Shown here: in pieces, positions 1 through 7,751 of the stretch | Numbering within the stretch: position 1 is the first letter of the stretch | Layout: each line of letters begins with the position of its first letter | Origin: Flaviflexus salsibiostraticola | GTDB lineage: Bacteria; Actinomycetota; Actinomycetes; Actinomycetales; Actinomycetaceae | Reading direction: 5' to 3' | Assembly (NCBI RefSeq): GCF_003952265.1 | Contig: NZ_CP034438.1 | Span: 1,550,001-1,614,000, forward strand | DNA: 64,000 nucleotides | The notes under the pieces: model-generated | What the model saw: the letters and a program-made list of their open reading frames with translations, nothing else | The model's database searches: none | What the model was told of the DNA's origin: nothing | Made by a program: the position numbers and the translations under genes

Positions 1-108
1 CGGGCACGCGACGCCGGTGCGCGGCTGCCCCACACGAAGCAGGGCCTCGTCCTCGCCGCGCTCGCAGGCGGGCTGGTCTACGCGATCGAGAAGGCCGAAC
101 AGGACTGA
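1..108 (+). CDS. C-terminal end of an unidentified protein (partial)
   Basis: The first 35 codons of the window are open in frame 1 and end at a TGA at 106-108. The visible tail has a short hydrophobic stretch (LVLAALAGGLVYAIEKA) followed by a charged end, which would fit a small membrane-anchored protein. The N-terminal part lies outside the window, so no family can be assigned. High third-position GC supports that it is real coding sequence. Confidence 0.45.
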   Translation, partial: RARDAGARLPHTKQGLVLAALAGGLVYAIEKAEQD

Positions 109-266
109 CGCCCCGCGGGCTCACTGGGCGGAGTCTTGTGCGGATGGAGGAAAGCGCGTACGCAGGAGCTGAGATTCAGTCGATCCCGCTCAGCGCAATT
201 CACGCCGCCGCGCGAGTCAGAGCACCTCCGGCGCTGAGAACTCCAGCGGGTACGGCAGTCTGCCGG

Positions 267-674
267 TCAGGCAGATTCCCCGGTCATCTCCGCGTAGAGG
301 CTGTCGACTCGTCGGGCGATGTCATCGCGCACCAGCCTCATCCGCTCCATGCCTTCGATTCCACGCAGCGACGGCTCATCGGTCACCCAGACGTCGACCT
401 GCTTCGCGTCCGCAAAGAGGCCTGGGTCCGCCTCCTCGCCGAGGATGACGACCCGGTCGACACTCGAGACGACCGCGGGATCAAGGCCCTTCGGGTGCTC
501 GCCCTCGACGGATCCACCGACCTCGGCTAGGCTCTCGACCGCGAGCGCGTTGAGCTCGCCAGCGGGCTTGGTGCCGCAGGAGTGGACGTTGATCCCCTCT
601 TTCATTCGCATAAGGGAGGCGGCGATCTGTGACTTGCCGCCGTTCTTGACACAGACGAACAGGACTGAGGGCAT
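267..674 (-). CDS. Low-molecular-weight phosphatase / arsenate reductase-like protein
   Basis: A protein of 135 residues with the fold signature of low-molecular-weight tyrosine phosphatases and the related thiol-dependent arsenate reductases. The N-terminal strand VLFVCVKNGGKSQ carries the nucleophile Cys8, and a DP-type acid loop is weakly visible near VWVTDEPS. The start at 674 is chosen because AGGAGGAACC sits just upstream; an upstream in-frame ATG at 713 has no such site. The loop reads C-x5-K-S where the classical family has C-x5-R-S, so either the arginine role is taken by Lys14 or activity differs. In actinobacteria such proteins are often annotated as mycothiol-linked arsenate reductases, but no ars genes are next to it, so the substrate is open. 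Confidence 0.75.
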   Translation of the reverse strand: MPSVLFVCVKNGGKSQIAASLMRMKEGINVHSCGTKPAGELNALAVESLAEVGGSVEGEHPKGLDPAVVSSVDRVVILGEEADPGLFADAKQVDVWVTDEPSLRGIEGMERMRLVRDDIARRVDSLYAEMTGESA

Positions 675-770
675 GGTTCCTCCTGGAGCGGTGCGATGCC
701 CGGGCGGGCACACCTGCGAGTGTAACGACTGTGTGCGGCGACGTTTTCTGGGGGCCGCCGATTGAACAGG

Positions 771-1790
771 CTAGAGCGTCACCAGCGCCTTGCCGTGGAA
801 GCCGGGCGCCTCAACGGCCGCGTGCGCCTGCCCGATCTCGTCAAGGCTGAAGAGGACGATGGGAAGGCCGTGGGCCTCGCCCACGCTGAGGGCGCCCGCC
901 TCGAGCGCCCACGTGACCGTGTCGGCGGCCCACTGCATCTCGTCCTGCGGAAGCTCGATGGTACGGATGCTGCGGAGGGTGATGTTCTTGGCCTGAAGGG
1001 CCCTGAAGTCCACCTCGGCCGAATTCCCGCCCTCGCGGGCGTAGAGTGCGATCGTTGCCCTGAAGGCGGCGAGGTCGATGTCGGACTGGATGTTCGCGGC
1101 TGGGCTCACGTCGACGATGAGGTCGTAGCCGTCCGGGCTGAGCTCCCGCAGAGCCTGTTGGGCATCCGTGCGCGTTCGATCGACACTGGCGTCGGCGCCG
1201 GCGAGCTCCACGGCCTGGAGCTTTGAGGGGGAGGCTGCGACGACAACACGTGCGCCGAGATGCTTCGCGAGCTGAATGGTGAAGTGCGCGACCGCGCCGC
1301 CACCGCGCACGAGAACGGACCTGCCCGCGAGAGCATAAGTCGACGGGACAATGAGCCGGTCCTCGTGCCGACTGAGACAGAGCGCCGCGGTGATGGCGGG
1401 TATGCCGAGGCTCGCGCCGAGATCGAACGACGCGTTCTCCGGGAGGGGCATCACCCTCTCGGCAGGTACGACCGCGAGATTGGCAGCTGTGCCGACTTCT
1501 CTGCCCACTCCCCAGACCCACACACGCTGTCCTTCAGTGAGCCCCGCAGCGTCCGACCCAAGGCGACGGATGATGCCGGCTCCATCGGTGTGGGGGATGA
1601 GCCCACCCTCGGGTATCGGGACATTCTGCGCCCCAGCACGCGTTTTCACATCGAGGGGGTTAATGCCCGACCTGCGGATCTCGACGACGACGTCGTGCGG
1701 GCCCGGATCCGGGACATCCTGCGCCTCGACACCGATCACACTCGGGTCTCCGAACTGTCGATAGCGTGCCACCCTCGGCTGGTCGACCAT
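771..1790 (-). CDS. Zinc-free MDR-family quinone oxidoreductase / alcohol dehydrogenase-like
   Basis: 339 residues of the medium-chain dehydrogenase/reductase superfamily, closest in pattern to NADPH:quinone reductases (QOR). The N-terminal GroES-like domain includes SGINPLDVKTRAG, and the cofactor domain has the glycine-rich nucleotide loop VLVRGGGAVAHFTIQLAKHLGA. The catalytic-zinc cysteine of true alcohol dehydrogenases is absent, as expected for QOR. The GTG/ATG start at 1790 is preceded by AGGGAG. It would reduce quinones or enones with NADPH in the cytosol. It stands alone between the phosphatase-like gene and fba, and the physiological substrate cannot be read from sequence. Confidence 0.8.
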   Translation of the reverse strand: MVDQPRVARYRQFGDPSVIGVEAQDVPDPGPHDVVVEIRRSGINPLDVKTRAGAQNVPIPEGGLIPHTDGAGIIRRLGSDAAGLTEGQRVWVWGVGREVGTAANLAVVPAERVMPLPENASFDLGASLGIPAITAALCLSRHEDRLIVPSTYALAGRSVLVRGGGAVAHFTIQLAKHLGARVVVAASPSKLQAVELAGADASVDRTRTDAQQALRELSPDGYDLIVDVSPAANIQSDIDLAAFRATIALYAREGGNSAEVDFRALQAKNITLRSIRTIELPQDEMQWAADTVTWALEAGALSVGEAHGLPIVLFSLDEIGQAHAAVEAPGFHGKALVTL

Positions 1791-2004
1791 GGAACCACTC
1801 CCTGCTTAATATTTGCGAGCAGACTGTCCCAAGGACGCGCTCACTCCACCACCCTACTCACTGGCCTTGCGGGCGGGGCAGGTACTGGATGGTGAGAACG
1901 CGGAGGTGATGGTCGGCGGCTCGCCCTCGTGGTCGGCTGACACGAGGTGAGGCGCGTCGGAGAGGGGGCGCCGTCAGCGACGCATGTCTCTTCCAGGCAC
2001 GAGA

Positions 2005-2034
2005 AAGGCGGCAGGCCTCATGGCCTGCCGCCTT
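2005..2034 (-). terminator. Rho-independent-type terminator of fba
   Basis: A perfect 13-bp stem (AAGGCGGCAGGCC with its complement, 4-base loop) lies 16 bp after the fba stop. On the minus strand it is followed by TTTCTC. Confidence 0.75.
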
Positions 2035-2049
2035 CCGATGAAGAGGGTG

Positions 2050-3072
2050 TTACTTGATGCGGGTGCCGACAGAGCCGAGCTGCTGGCAGGCCTCGACGAT
2101 GCGGTCGGCCATGCCCTTCTCGGCGGCCTTGCCCCAGGCGCGGGGGTCGTACATCTTCTTGTTGCCGATGTCGCCGTCGACCTTGATGACGCCGTCGTAG
2201 TTCTTCAGCATCCAGTCGGCGACGGGACGCGTGAAGGCGTACTGGGTATCGGTGTCGATGTTCATCTTGATGACGCCGTTCTTGACAGCGGTCGCGATCT
2301 CCTCCTCCGAGGAGCCTGAGCCGCCATGGAAGACGAGGTCGAACGGCATCTCCTTGCCGTACTTCTCGCCGACAGCCTTCTGAATCTCGCCGAGGAGCTC
2401 GGGGCGGAGCTTGACGAAGCCGGGCTTGTAGACGCCGTGGACGTTGCCGAAGGTGAGGGCGGTCAGGTAGCGGCCCTTCTCGCCGAGGCCGAGGGCCTCG
2501 ACCGTGGCAACGCCGTCTGCTGCGGTCGTGTAGAGCTTCTCGTTGATCTCGCCGACAACGCCGTCTTCTTCGCCGCCGACGACGCCGATCTCGATCTCGA
2601 GAATGGTGTTGGCCTTCTGGGAGAGCTCGAGCAGCTCCTTGGCGATCTCAAGGTTCTCCTCGAGCTCGACAGCAGAACCGTCCCACATGTGCGACTGGAA
2701 CGCGGGCAGCCCGCCATTCTTGACCTGCTCGGCCTCGATCTCCAGAAGCGGGCGGACCCACGTATCAATGTTGCCCTTGGCGCAGTGGTCGGTGTGGAGG
2801 GCAACGGTGACGTCGTAGTTCTTCGCGACCTCGCGTGCGTAGGCCGCCATCGCGAGCGAGCCCGCGACGCGGTCCTTGCGGGTGGAGCCCGACCAGTACT
2901 CTGCACCGCCGACGGAGACCTGGATGATGCCGTCGGACTCAGCCTCGGCAAAGCCCTGCAGCGCAGCGGTCAGTGTCTGCGAGGACGTGACGTTGATCGC
3001 CGGGTACGCGAAGCCCTGCTCCTTCGCGCGGTCGATCATCTCGTTGTAAACCTCGGGGGTTGCAATAGCCAC
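2050..3072 (-). CDS. fba: Class II fructose-bisphosphate aldolase
   Basis: 340 residues, the usual length for the long class IIA aldolases. It cleaves fructose 1,6-bisphosphate to dihydroxyacetone phosphate and glyceraldehyde 3-phosphate in glycolysis, and works in reverse in gluconeogenesis. Visible signatures are the metal-site histidine in ALHTDHCAKG, the HMWDGS segment, GNVHGVYKPG and FHGGSGSS near the phosphate-binding end. The GTG start at 3072 is preceded by AAGGAG at normal spacing. It is a single-gene unit with its own promoter and terminator. Function is well supported by motif order and length. Confidence 0.95.
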   Translation of the reverse strand: MAIATPEVYNEMIDRAKEQGFAYPAINVTSSQTLTAALQGFAEAESDGIIQVSVGGAEYWSGSTRKDRVAGSLAMAAYAREVAKNYDVTVALHTDHCAKGNIDTWVRPLLEIEAEQVKNGGLPAFQSHMWDGSAVELEENLEIAKELLELSQKANTILEIEIGVVGGEEDGVVGEINEKLYTTAADGVATVEALGLGEKGRYLTALTFGNVHGVYKPGFVKLRPELLGEIQKAVGEKYGKEMPFDLVFHGGSGSSEEEIATAVKNGVIKMNIDTDTQYAFTRPVADWMLKNYDGVIKVDGDIGNKKMYDPRAWGKAAEKGMADRIVEACQQLGSVGTRIK

Positions 3073-3108
3073 GGTGGGACTCCTTCGTTAGACGGCTGTA
3101 ACCACCGT

Positions 3109-3137
3109 TTATTCTCGCATGATCCGTGGTGTTTCAA
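3109..3137 (-). promoter_or_regulatory. Predicted promoter of fba
   Basis: On the minus strand a TTGAAA -35 box (3132-3137) and a GAATAA -10-like box (3109-3114) are separated by 17 bp, about 40 bp before the GTG start. The rest of the 300-bp gap (3073-3372) holds no gene apart from the terminator at 3321-3354. Confidence 0.45.
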
Positions 3138-3320
3138 TAGGCCCACCAGGGGGAAAGCGATGGAACGTTCCCAAGATCACGGCCGATTTCACGCGGTTTC
3201 TGCCGTATGCCGAGACTCGAGAGCGTCCAGCGAGATCCAAGCCGCTGCCACCTTCCGTGCACAGAGGTCGAGTCAGCGGGCTCGCTTCGCGCGGCACCCT
3301 GCGCACCATCCGGCTCCGAC

Positions 3321-3354
3321 GACAGAACCGCGCCCCGTGGGGCGCGGTTCTGTC
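3321..3354 (-). terminator. Strong hairpin after the asparaginase gene
   Basis: A perfect 16-bp inverted repeat (GACAGAACCGCGCCCC and its complement, separated by GT) lies 18 bp past the asparaginase stop. There is no long T-run. It probably ends the permease-asparaginase transcript. Confidence 0.7.
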
Positions 3355-3372
3355 GCGGCGGTTCGTGTGTCG

Positions 3373-4362
3373 CTAGAATCCCCTCGCGGCGATCTCCCTG
3401 CGGATGGTAGCCTCGTCTGCTCCGAACTCAAGGAGCACGTGGACGAGGAGCCGAGTCTTGCGGGCCGTCAGGAAGCCGGTCGGGATGAGCCCACGCGCGA
3501 TGAGGTCCTGTTCGGAGCCTGGGTACCCGTAGGACTTCTCGAGGGTGGTGCCGCTGCCCGTGCGGGAGGCCATGATGACGGGGATGCCGCTCCTGACAAG
3601 CTCCTCGCACGCATCGGACACCGGCTCGGACATGTGCCCCACTCCGGAGGCCTGGACGACAAGGGCCGGGGGCTCGAGGGAGGCGATGGCCCGCACCCAG
3701 TCCCCCTCGTCCCCGAACGGGGTCTCGACAATGGGAATGCGGATCGGACCATCACCCGGCGCCGGCAGCGGGTCGAACATCCGCATCGGCCGAAGCGCCA
3801 TCCGCAGCCGTCGCTCGGCAACCCGGCCGACCGGACCCCAGCCGGGCGACTGGAACGTCCACACAGCCGTTGCATGGGTCTTGGCGGCAAGGCGGGCGAG
3901 GTGCACGGTGTCGTCAAGGACGACGAGTACTCCCATCCCCCTTGCGTCCTCCGACCCGGCGGTGACAACGGCGGCCAGCAGGTTGGCGGGCCCGTCGGCA
4001 CCCGGCAGGTTCGGCGATCTCATCGCCCCCGTGACGACGAGCGGCTCCTCCCGATCCCATAGGAGATCGAGGAGGTAGGCGGTCTCCTCGAGGGTGTCGG
4101 TGCCGTGAGTGAGGACGACGCCCGTCGCACCCTCGTCGATCGACCTCGTCGCGAAGTCGAGCGCATCGAGGACGTTCCTTGGAAGAATCGCGGGTGAGGC
4201 GACGTTCGAGATGGTCTCGGCGCGGATCTGTGCGACGTCGGCGAGAGCAGGTACTGCCCCCACCAGATCATCCGCGGACAGTTCTGGCCTAACGGCACCC
4301 GTACCCTCGGCCGACATGGCGATGGTTCCGCCGAGAGCTCCGACAGCGATGATCGGCTTCAT
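3373..4362 (-). CDS. L-asparaginase (type I-like, cytoplasmic)
   Basis: 329 residues of the asparaginase/glutaminase superfamily, hydrolysing L-asparagine to aspartate and ammonia. The first catalytic threonine sits in GALGGTIAM (Thr13) and the second triad region in LTHGTDTLEET (Thr88-Asp89). The substrate-loop segment TGAMRSPNLPGADGP also fits. There is no signal peptide, which indicates a cytoplasmic enzyme. The ATG at 4362 begins two bases after the stop of the upstream permease, so the two genes are almost certainly co-translated. Together with the divergent GntR regulator this suggests an inducible system for asparagine or related amino-acid use. Confidence 0.9.
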   Translation of the reverse strand: MKPIIAVGALGGTIAMSAEGTGAVRPELSADDLVGAVPALADVAQIRAETISNVASPAILPRNVLDALDFATRSIDEGATGVVLTHGTDTLEETAYLLDLLWDREEPLVVTGAMRSPNLPGADGPANLLAAVVTAGSEDARGMGVLVVLDDTVHLARLAAKTHATAVWTFQSPGWGPVGRVAERRLRMALRPMRMFDPLPAPGDGPIRIPIVETPFGDEGDWVRAIASLEPPALVVQASGVGHMSEPVSDACEELVRSGIPVIMASRTGSGTTLEKSYGYPGSEQDLIARGLIPTGFLTARKTRLLVHVLLEFGADEATIRREIAARGF

Positions 4363-4364
4363 GA

Positions 4365-5642
4365 TCAGAATCCTCCGAGAACGACGGCGACGATGGAGAC
4401 GAACAGCAGTCCACCCAGCTGGGACGGCCGCTGGAAGCGGTTCGCCGCCTTCAGCTCAGATCCGGGAACCACAGGAACTGTGGTCGCGAGTGCAGCGACC
4501 GGGCCGCCCGTGAGGAAGTATTGCATGATCGCGGTCGGACCGGCTGCGGCGACAGCCGCAGCCAGCGGATTCACATCACCCTGCGCCATGACGATGGTGA
4601 GCATGGGGAGGATGATGGCGGCGGATGCGGAGTTCGACTGCGTGAGAAGGCCGGCTACGGCCGAGACGAGCACCAGCGTGATGATCGGGGCAGCCTCGAT
4701 GAGAGGCTCGAACCAGCCGCCGAGAAGGCCGGTGATGCCAACGGCCGCGATGACGCCGGAGAGGTAGAGAAAGCCGATCGTGGCGATGAGCGGGATGGCG
4801 ACGCGCTTGACCGATTCGAGCATCGACTTCTCCGCCTCCATTGGATTGGCGCGGGCCATGATCATGACGATGACCGAAACGACGAAGCCGACCGCGAAGA
4901 CCGGGTAGCCCATGGCGAAGCCCACGACAAGCAGGAGGAACGGCAGGAGGACCCACCAGACTGACGGCTCTCCCTCCTTGCGGGCGAACTCGGACAGAGC
5001 CTCCTTCGATTCCTCGGCGGACGTCGCCTTGACCTTCTTGACGTCACCACGCATGCGGGCGAAGGACAGACCGAAGATGGTGAGCGCAGTCGCGAGGCCG
5101 ATCGCGTTGATCCAGCCGAAGGTGATGCCGGCTGTGGCGATGACGGCGAGGAGCGTGGGGTGGGTGAATCCCGCGAAGTTGCCGAGGTGGCCCGCGTGGG
5201 CGTGGGTGCCGGCGGACTTGTTCGGGTCGACACCCAGTTTGACCGAGGCCGGTCCGGTGACGACGGCGGTGATGGCGGGCTGGGTGAAGCCGGTGAAGCC
5301 GCCGATGATCCCGGCGGCGATGCCGCCGGAGGCGGCGACGCCCGGCCCTCGTCCGAGCTTGTTGCCCTGGCGGATGATGGCGTTGACGAGAACCCTCAGG
5401 TATCCCGTGTGCTCCATCGCGCCGATGAAGATGAGAACGCCCGCCATATCGGCGATGACGGGGTTGAGGCCGCCGATGACGAGCGACTTGATCGTCGTGT
5501 CCTCGGCTTCTCCCGTGACCGGGATGCCGTAGACGAGCGCCGCAAGCGTGGCGCCGACGATGGCGGTCGTGTAGAGCGGCGTTCTGCCGACCACCATGAG
5601 GATGATCGTCACGCCGATCAAAATCTGTCCTGCGATCTCCAC
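4365..5642 (-). CDS. GntP/DcuC-like ion-transporter-superfamily permease
   Basis: 425 residues with about eleven to twelve hydrophobic helices and duplicated glycine-rich re-entrant segments (GGIAAGIIGGFTGFTQPAIT and LLTQSNSASAAIILPML). This is typical of the ion-transporter superfamily that includes gluconate, citrate and C4-dicarboxylate permeases. A charged cytoplasmic loop lies near residues 195-225. The GTG start at 5642 follows AAGGAG. It is the first gene of an operon with asparaginase. By context it may import asparagine or move aspartate or another dicarboxylate; the sequence does not settle the substrate. Confidence 0.7.
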   Translation of the reverse strand: MEIAGQILIGVTIILMVVGRTPLYTTAIVGATLAALVYGIPVTGEAEDTTIKSLVIGGLNPVIADMAGVLIFIGAMEHTGYLRVLVNAIIRQGNKLGRGPGVAASGGIAAGIIGGFTGFTQPAITAVVTGPASVKLGVDPNKSAGTHAHAGHLGNFAGFTHPTLLAVIATAGITFGWINAIGLATALTIFGLSFARMRGDVKKVKATSAEESKEALSEFARKEGEPSVWWVLLPFLLLVVGFAMGYPVFAVGFVVSVIVMIMARANPMEAEKSMLESVKRVAIPLIATIGFLYLSGVIAAVGITGLLGGWFEPLIEAAPIITLVLVSAVAGLLTQSNSASAAIILPMLTIVMAQGDVNPLAAAVAAAGPTAIMQYFLTGGPVAALATTVPVVPGSELKAANRFQRPSQLGGLLFVSIVAVVLGGF

Positions 5643-5662
5643 GGGAGCTCCTTCCGAGATGA

Positions 5663-5682
5663 ATATTTCTTATAAGATATAT
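5663..5682. promoter_or_regulatory. Palindromic operator between permease and GntR regulator
   Basis: A 20-bp AT-rich near-palindrome with a perfect 10-bp core TCTTATAAGA (18 of 20 positions symmetric) lies in the divergent intergenic region, which is strikingly AT-rich against the surrounding DNA. Its place between a FadR-type regulator and the permease operon makes it the best candidate operator. It overlaps likely -10 elements for the leftward promoter. Confidence 0.6.
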
Positions 5683-5770
5683 TCTGTAAAATTCGACTCG
5701 ATGGACTTATGTCCCGAGGGAAGCATTGCGTTGGGAGCTGATGGTGGAAGATGGACCAAGGGAGGTGGCG

Positions 5771-6463
5771 ATGACCCGCAACACAGAGCACGCCGGCACG
5801 TGGCTGACGGGATCGCCGCGCTCTGCCGGAGCGCCGCGGACCCAGGCGGACTACGCCCATACCGCGATTCGGAAGGCGATCATCACCGGTCGGCTGAAGT
5901 CCGGGGACAGGCTGGTCCAGGCAGACCTCGCCCGCGACCTCGATCTCTCCATCACGCCGGTGCGAGAGGCTCTTCAGCGGCTCAACGAGGAGGGTCTTGT
6001 GGCCTCCCTCCCCTATCGGGGAACGACTGTCGCCTCGCTCGATCTGTCGGCAATCGAAGAGATCTACAGCATGAGGAAGCTGATCGAGCCTCTTCTCATC
6101 CGCAGGACGATCGATTCCGTCACCCAGGAGGACATCTCACTCGGCCTCAGCCTCATCGAGCAGATGGAGGGAACAGATGATCTCCTCGATTTCACAGCCA
6201 TCAACGAGAGGTTCCATGAGGTCACGATGAAGTACGACAGCTCGTGGACCTCGCGGATGGTCCAGATGCTGGCGGGAGCCTCATCCCCCTACGTGTCGAT
6301 CTCGCTGCGACTGCGGCCCGAGCAGGTCGAGGAATCCCACGCCGCCCACCGAGCCATCATCGACGCCCTCATCGCGAAAGATACTGAGCGGGTCGTCGAG
6401 CTCGAAGTCGAGCACCTGGACTCGACTCTGCGAATCCTTCGGGAACTGGGCAGCCAGGTCTGA
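5771..6463 (+). CDS. GntR-family regulator, FadR/FCD subfamily
   Basis: 230 residues. The N-terminal winged helix (roughly residues 25-95) contains IITGRLKSGDRL and the recognition part ITPVREALQRLNEEGLV. It is followed by an all-helical FCD ligand domain with the metal/ligand signature residues in FHEVTMK and HRAIIDAL. The ATG at 5771 is chosen because GGGAGG lies five bases upstream; a longer form from 5726 has no ribosome site. It is transcribed divergently from the permease-asparaginase operon and most likely represses it until a carboxylate or amino-acid ligand binds. The ligand is inferred from context only. Confidence 0.85.
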   Translation: MTRNTEHAGTWLTGSPRSAGAPRTQADYAHTAIRKAIITGRLKSGDRLVQADLARDLDLSITPVREALQRLNEEGLVASLPYRGTTVASLDLSAIEEIYSMRKLIEPLLIRRTIDSVTQEDISLGLSLIEQMEGTDDLLDFTAINERFHEVTMKYDSSWTSRMVQMLAGASSPYVSISLRLRPEQVEESHAAHRAIIDALIAKDTERVVELEVEHLDSTLRILRELGSQV

Positions 6464-6585
6464 TTCCGTTCGGCAGCATCCGCCGCGCCCTGTCCCGGGC
6501 AGTCGCCCCGACCGCCACCCGCGACCCGATTTCCCAACCGCGGACGCGGCCGATGTCGTAGCGTGGCAGGAGAAAGGGGGCACTC

Positions 6586-6831
6586 ATGGCTGACGATTCC
6601 CGCGAGCGCCACGGCGAGGACAGGCACGATGACCACGACGACCGGCCCGCCGACAGGCGGCACCCCGATGACCTGCTGGGCCACAGCGCCGATTATCGGA
6701 TCGCCCGCAGTGCGAGCGGCGGCTCGAGCGGAGACGACTTCAATCTCCTGCGCAGCAAGCCGGCCCTCTACCCGGCGATAGCCGGCCTCATCCTCGTCAT
6801 CGCAATCCTTCTTCTCCCGCTCATCCTCTGA
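6586..6831 (+). CDS. Small tail-anchored-like membrane protein, unknown
   Basis: 81 residues with a very charged, histidine- and aspartate-rich N-terminal half and a single hydrophobic segment at the extreme C-terminus (about residues 60-81). That layout resembles a tail-anchored membrane protein. The ATG is preceded by AGGAGAAAGGGGG. No family was recognised and no function is proposed. The ribosome site and the sharp hydrophilic/hydrophobic split argue that it is real. Confidence 0.5.
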   Translation: MADDSRERHGEDRHDDHDDRPADRRHPDDLLGHSADYRIARSASGGSSGDDFNLLRSKPALYPAIAGLILVIAILLLPLIL

Positions 6832-6852
6832 CATCTCCCGCTCATCCTCTGA
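6813..6852 (+). repeat. 19-bp tandem duplication at a stop codon
   Basis: The 19-base unit ending in the stop of the small membrane protein (6813-6831) is repeated exactly at 6834-6852, with a period of 21. The second copy is outside the gene and looks like a slippage duplication. Confidence 0.8.
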
Positions 6853-6953
6853 GCGCAGAGTGCGCGGCCGCAGGGGTTGGAACCGACTGCTCAGAAGCAG
6901 CCTGCCTCACCCCCACCGGCGGCCGAACACGTGCCGTACGTATACTGGTCGGC

Positions 6954-7751
6954 ATGCGCATCGGCACCAGTTCCTCAGCCCTCCACCTCGCTCAGGCCGC
7001 GGCCGCAGGCGACACCCTGCTCGTGGCAGACGGCTTCGACGGGTACGAGATCGTCGAGGTCGATGGCGGGCCTGAGGCCCTGCGGCAGGCCCTGCTCGCC
7101 GGTCACTGCGACGTCGCCGTCCACGCGGCCTCCGACATTCCGCTGGCCGATCATGTGGATCTCTCCGTCGTTTTCCTTCCTCGGGAGAGCCCTCAGGATG
7201 CGTTCGTCGGTCCCACGGACTATCGGGGCATGCCCCACGGGGCGCGGGTCGGGGTCGATTCGGCCAACCGCGCCGCGCAGATCACCCACTTCCGGCAGGA
7301 CCTGCGGCCAGTCGACATCGGCGGGGACCTCGAGGAGCGTCTCGCTCGGGTCGGCGAGCTCGACGGCATCATCGTCTCCCGGGCAGAGCTCACCCAGCTC
7401 GGCCGCGACATCGGCCAGGATCTGCCCTACGAGGTCATGGTGCCCGTCGCGGGCCAGGGGGCGGTTGCCCTCGAAGCGCGTCGCGGCTCGCAGGTCGAGC
7501 ACACTCTCGACCTCGTCGACGATCAGACGACGAGACTGGAGATGATCGCCGAGCGCAGCTTCGTCCGCGAGCTCAACCTCGCGCCGTCGGCCCCGGTCGG
7601 CGTTCTTGCCCGCTCGACGGGCAGAACGGTCGCGCTCCACGCCCGGTTCATGGGCAGCGGCAAGGTCGAGATCCGGCGCAGCTCCAACAATCCCGAGAAG
7701 CTCGGCCACGATCTCGCGGCCGAGTTCATCCGCCGCGGGGTGCGGGCGTGA
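6954..7751 (+). CDS. Degenerate hydroxymethylbilane synthase (HemC) paralogue, probable pseudoenzyme
   Basis: 265 residues that align along their whole length with the true HemC at 14012-14887: GQDLPYEVMVPVAGQGAVAL versus GQDLPFDVMVPAAAQGALAL, and DVAVHAASDIPLADH versus DIAVHSAKDLPAADH. Key residues are gone. The cofactor cysteine (Cys236 of the paralogue) aligns with Pro211, Arg12 with Ser6, Lys84 with Ser60, Arg129 with Asn105 and Arg147 with Gly123; only the catalytic Asp (Asp61) and one Arg remain. The segment around TKGD/GGTGLFT is also deleted. A TATACT box ends seven bases before the ATG, so the mRNA is probably leaderless. It overlaps the sirtuin gene by GTGA. It cannot be a normal porphobilinogen deaminase; a regulatory or tetrapyrrole-binding role is only inference. 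Confidence 0.8.
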   Translation: MRIGTSSSALHLAQAAAAGDTLLVADGFDGYEIVEVDGGPEALRQALLAGHCDVAVHAASDIPLADHVDLSVVFLPRESPQDAFVGPTDYRGMPHGARVGVDSANRAAQITHFRQDLRPVDIGGDLEERLARVGELDGIIVSRAELTQLGRDIGQDLPYEVMVPVAGQGAVALEARRGSQVEHTLDLVDDQTTRLEMIAERSFVRELNLAPSAPVGVLARSTGRTVALHARFMGSGKVEIRRSSNNPEKLGHDLAAEFIRRGVRA

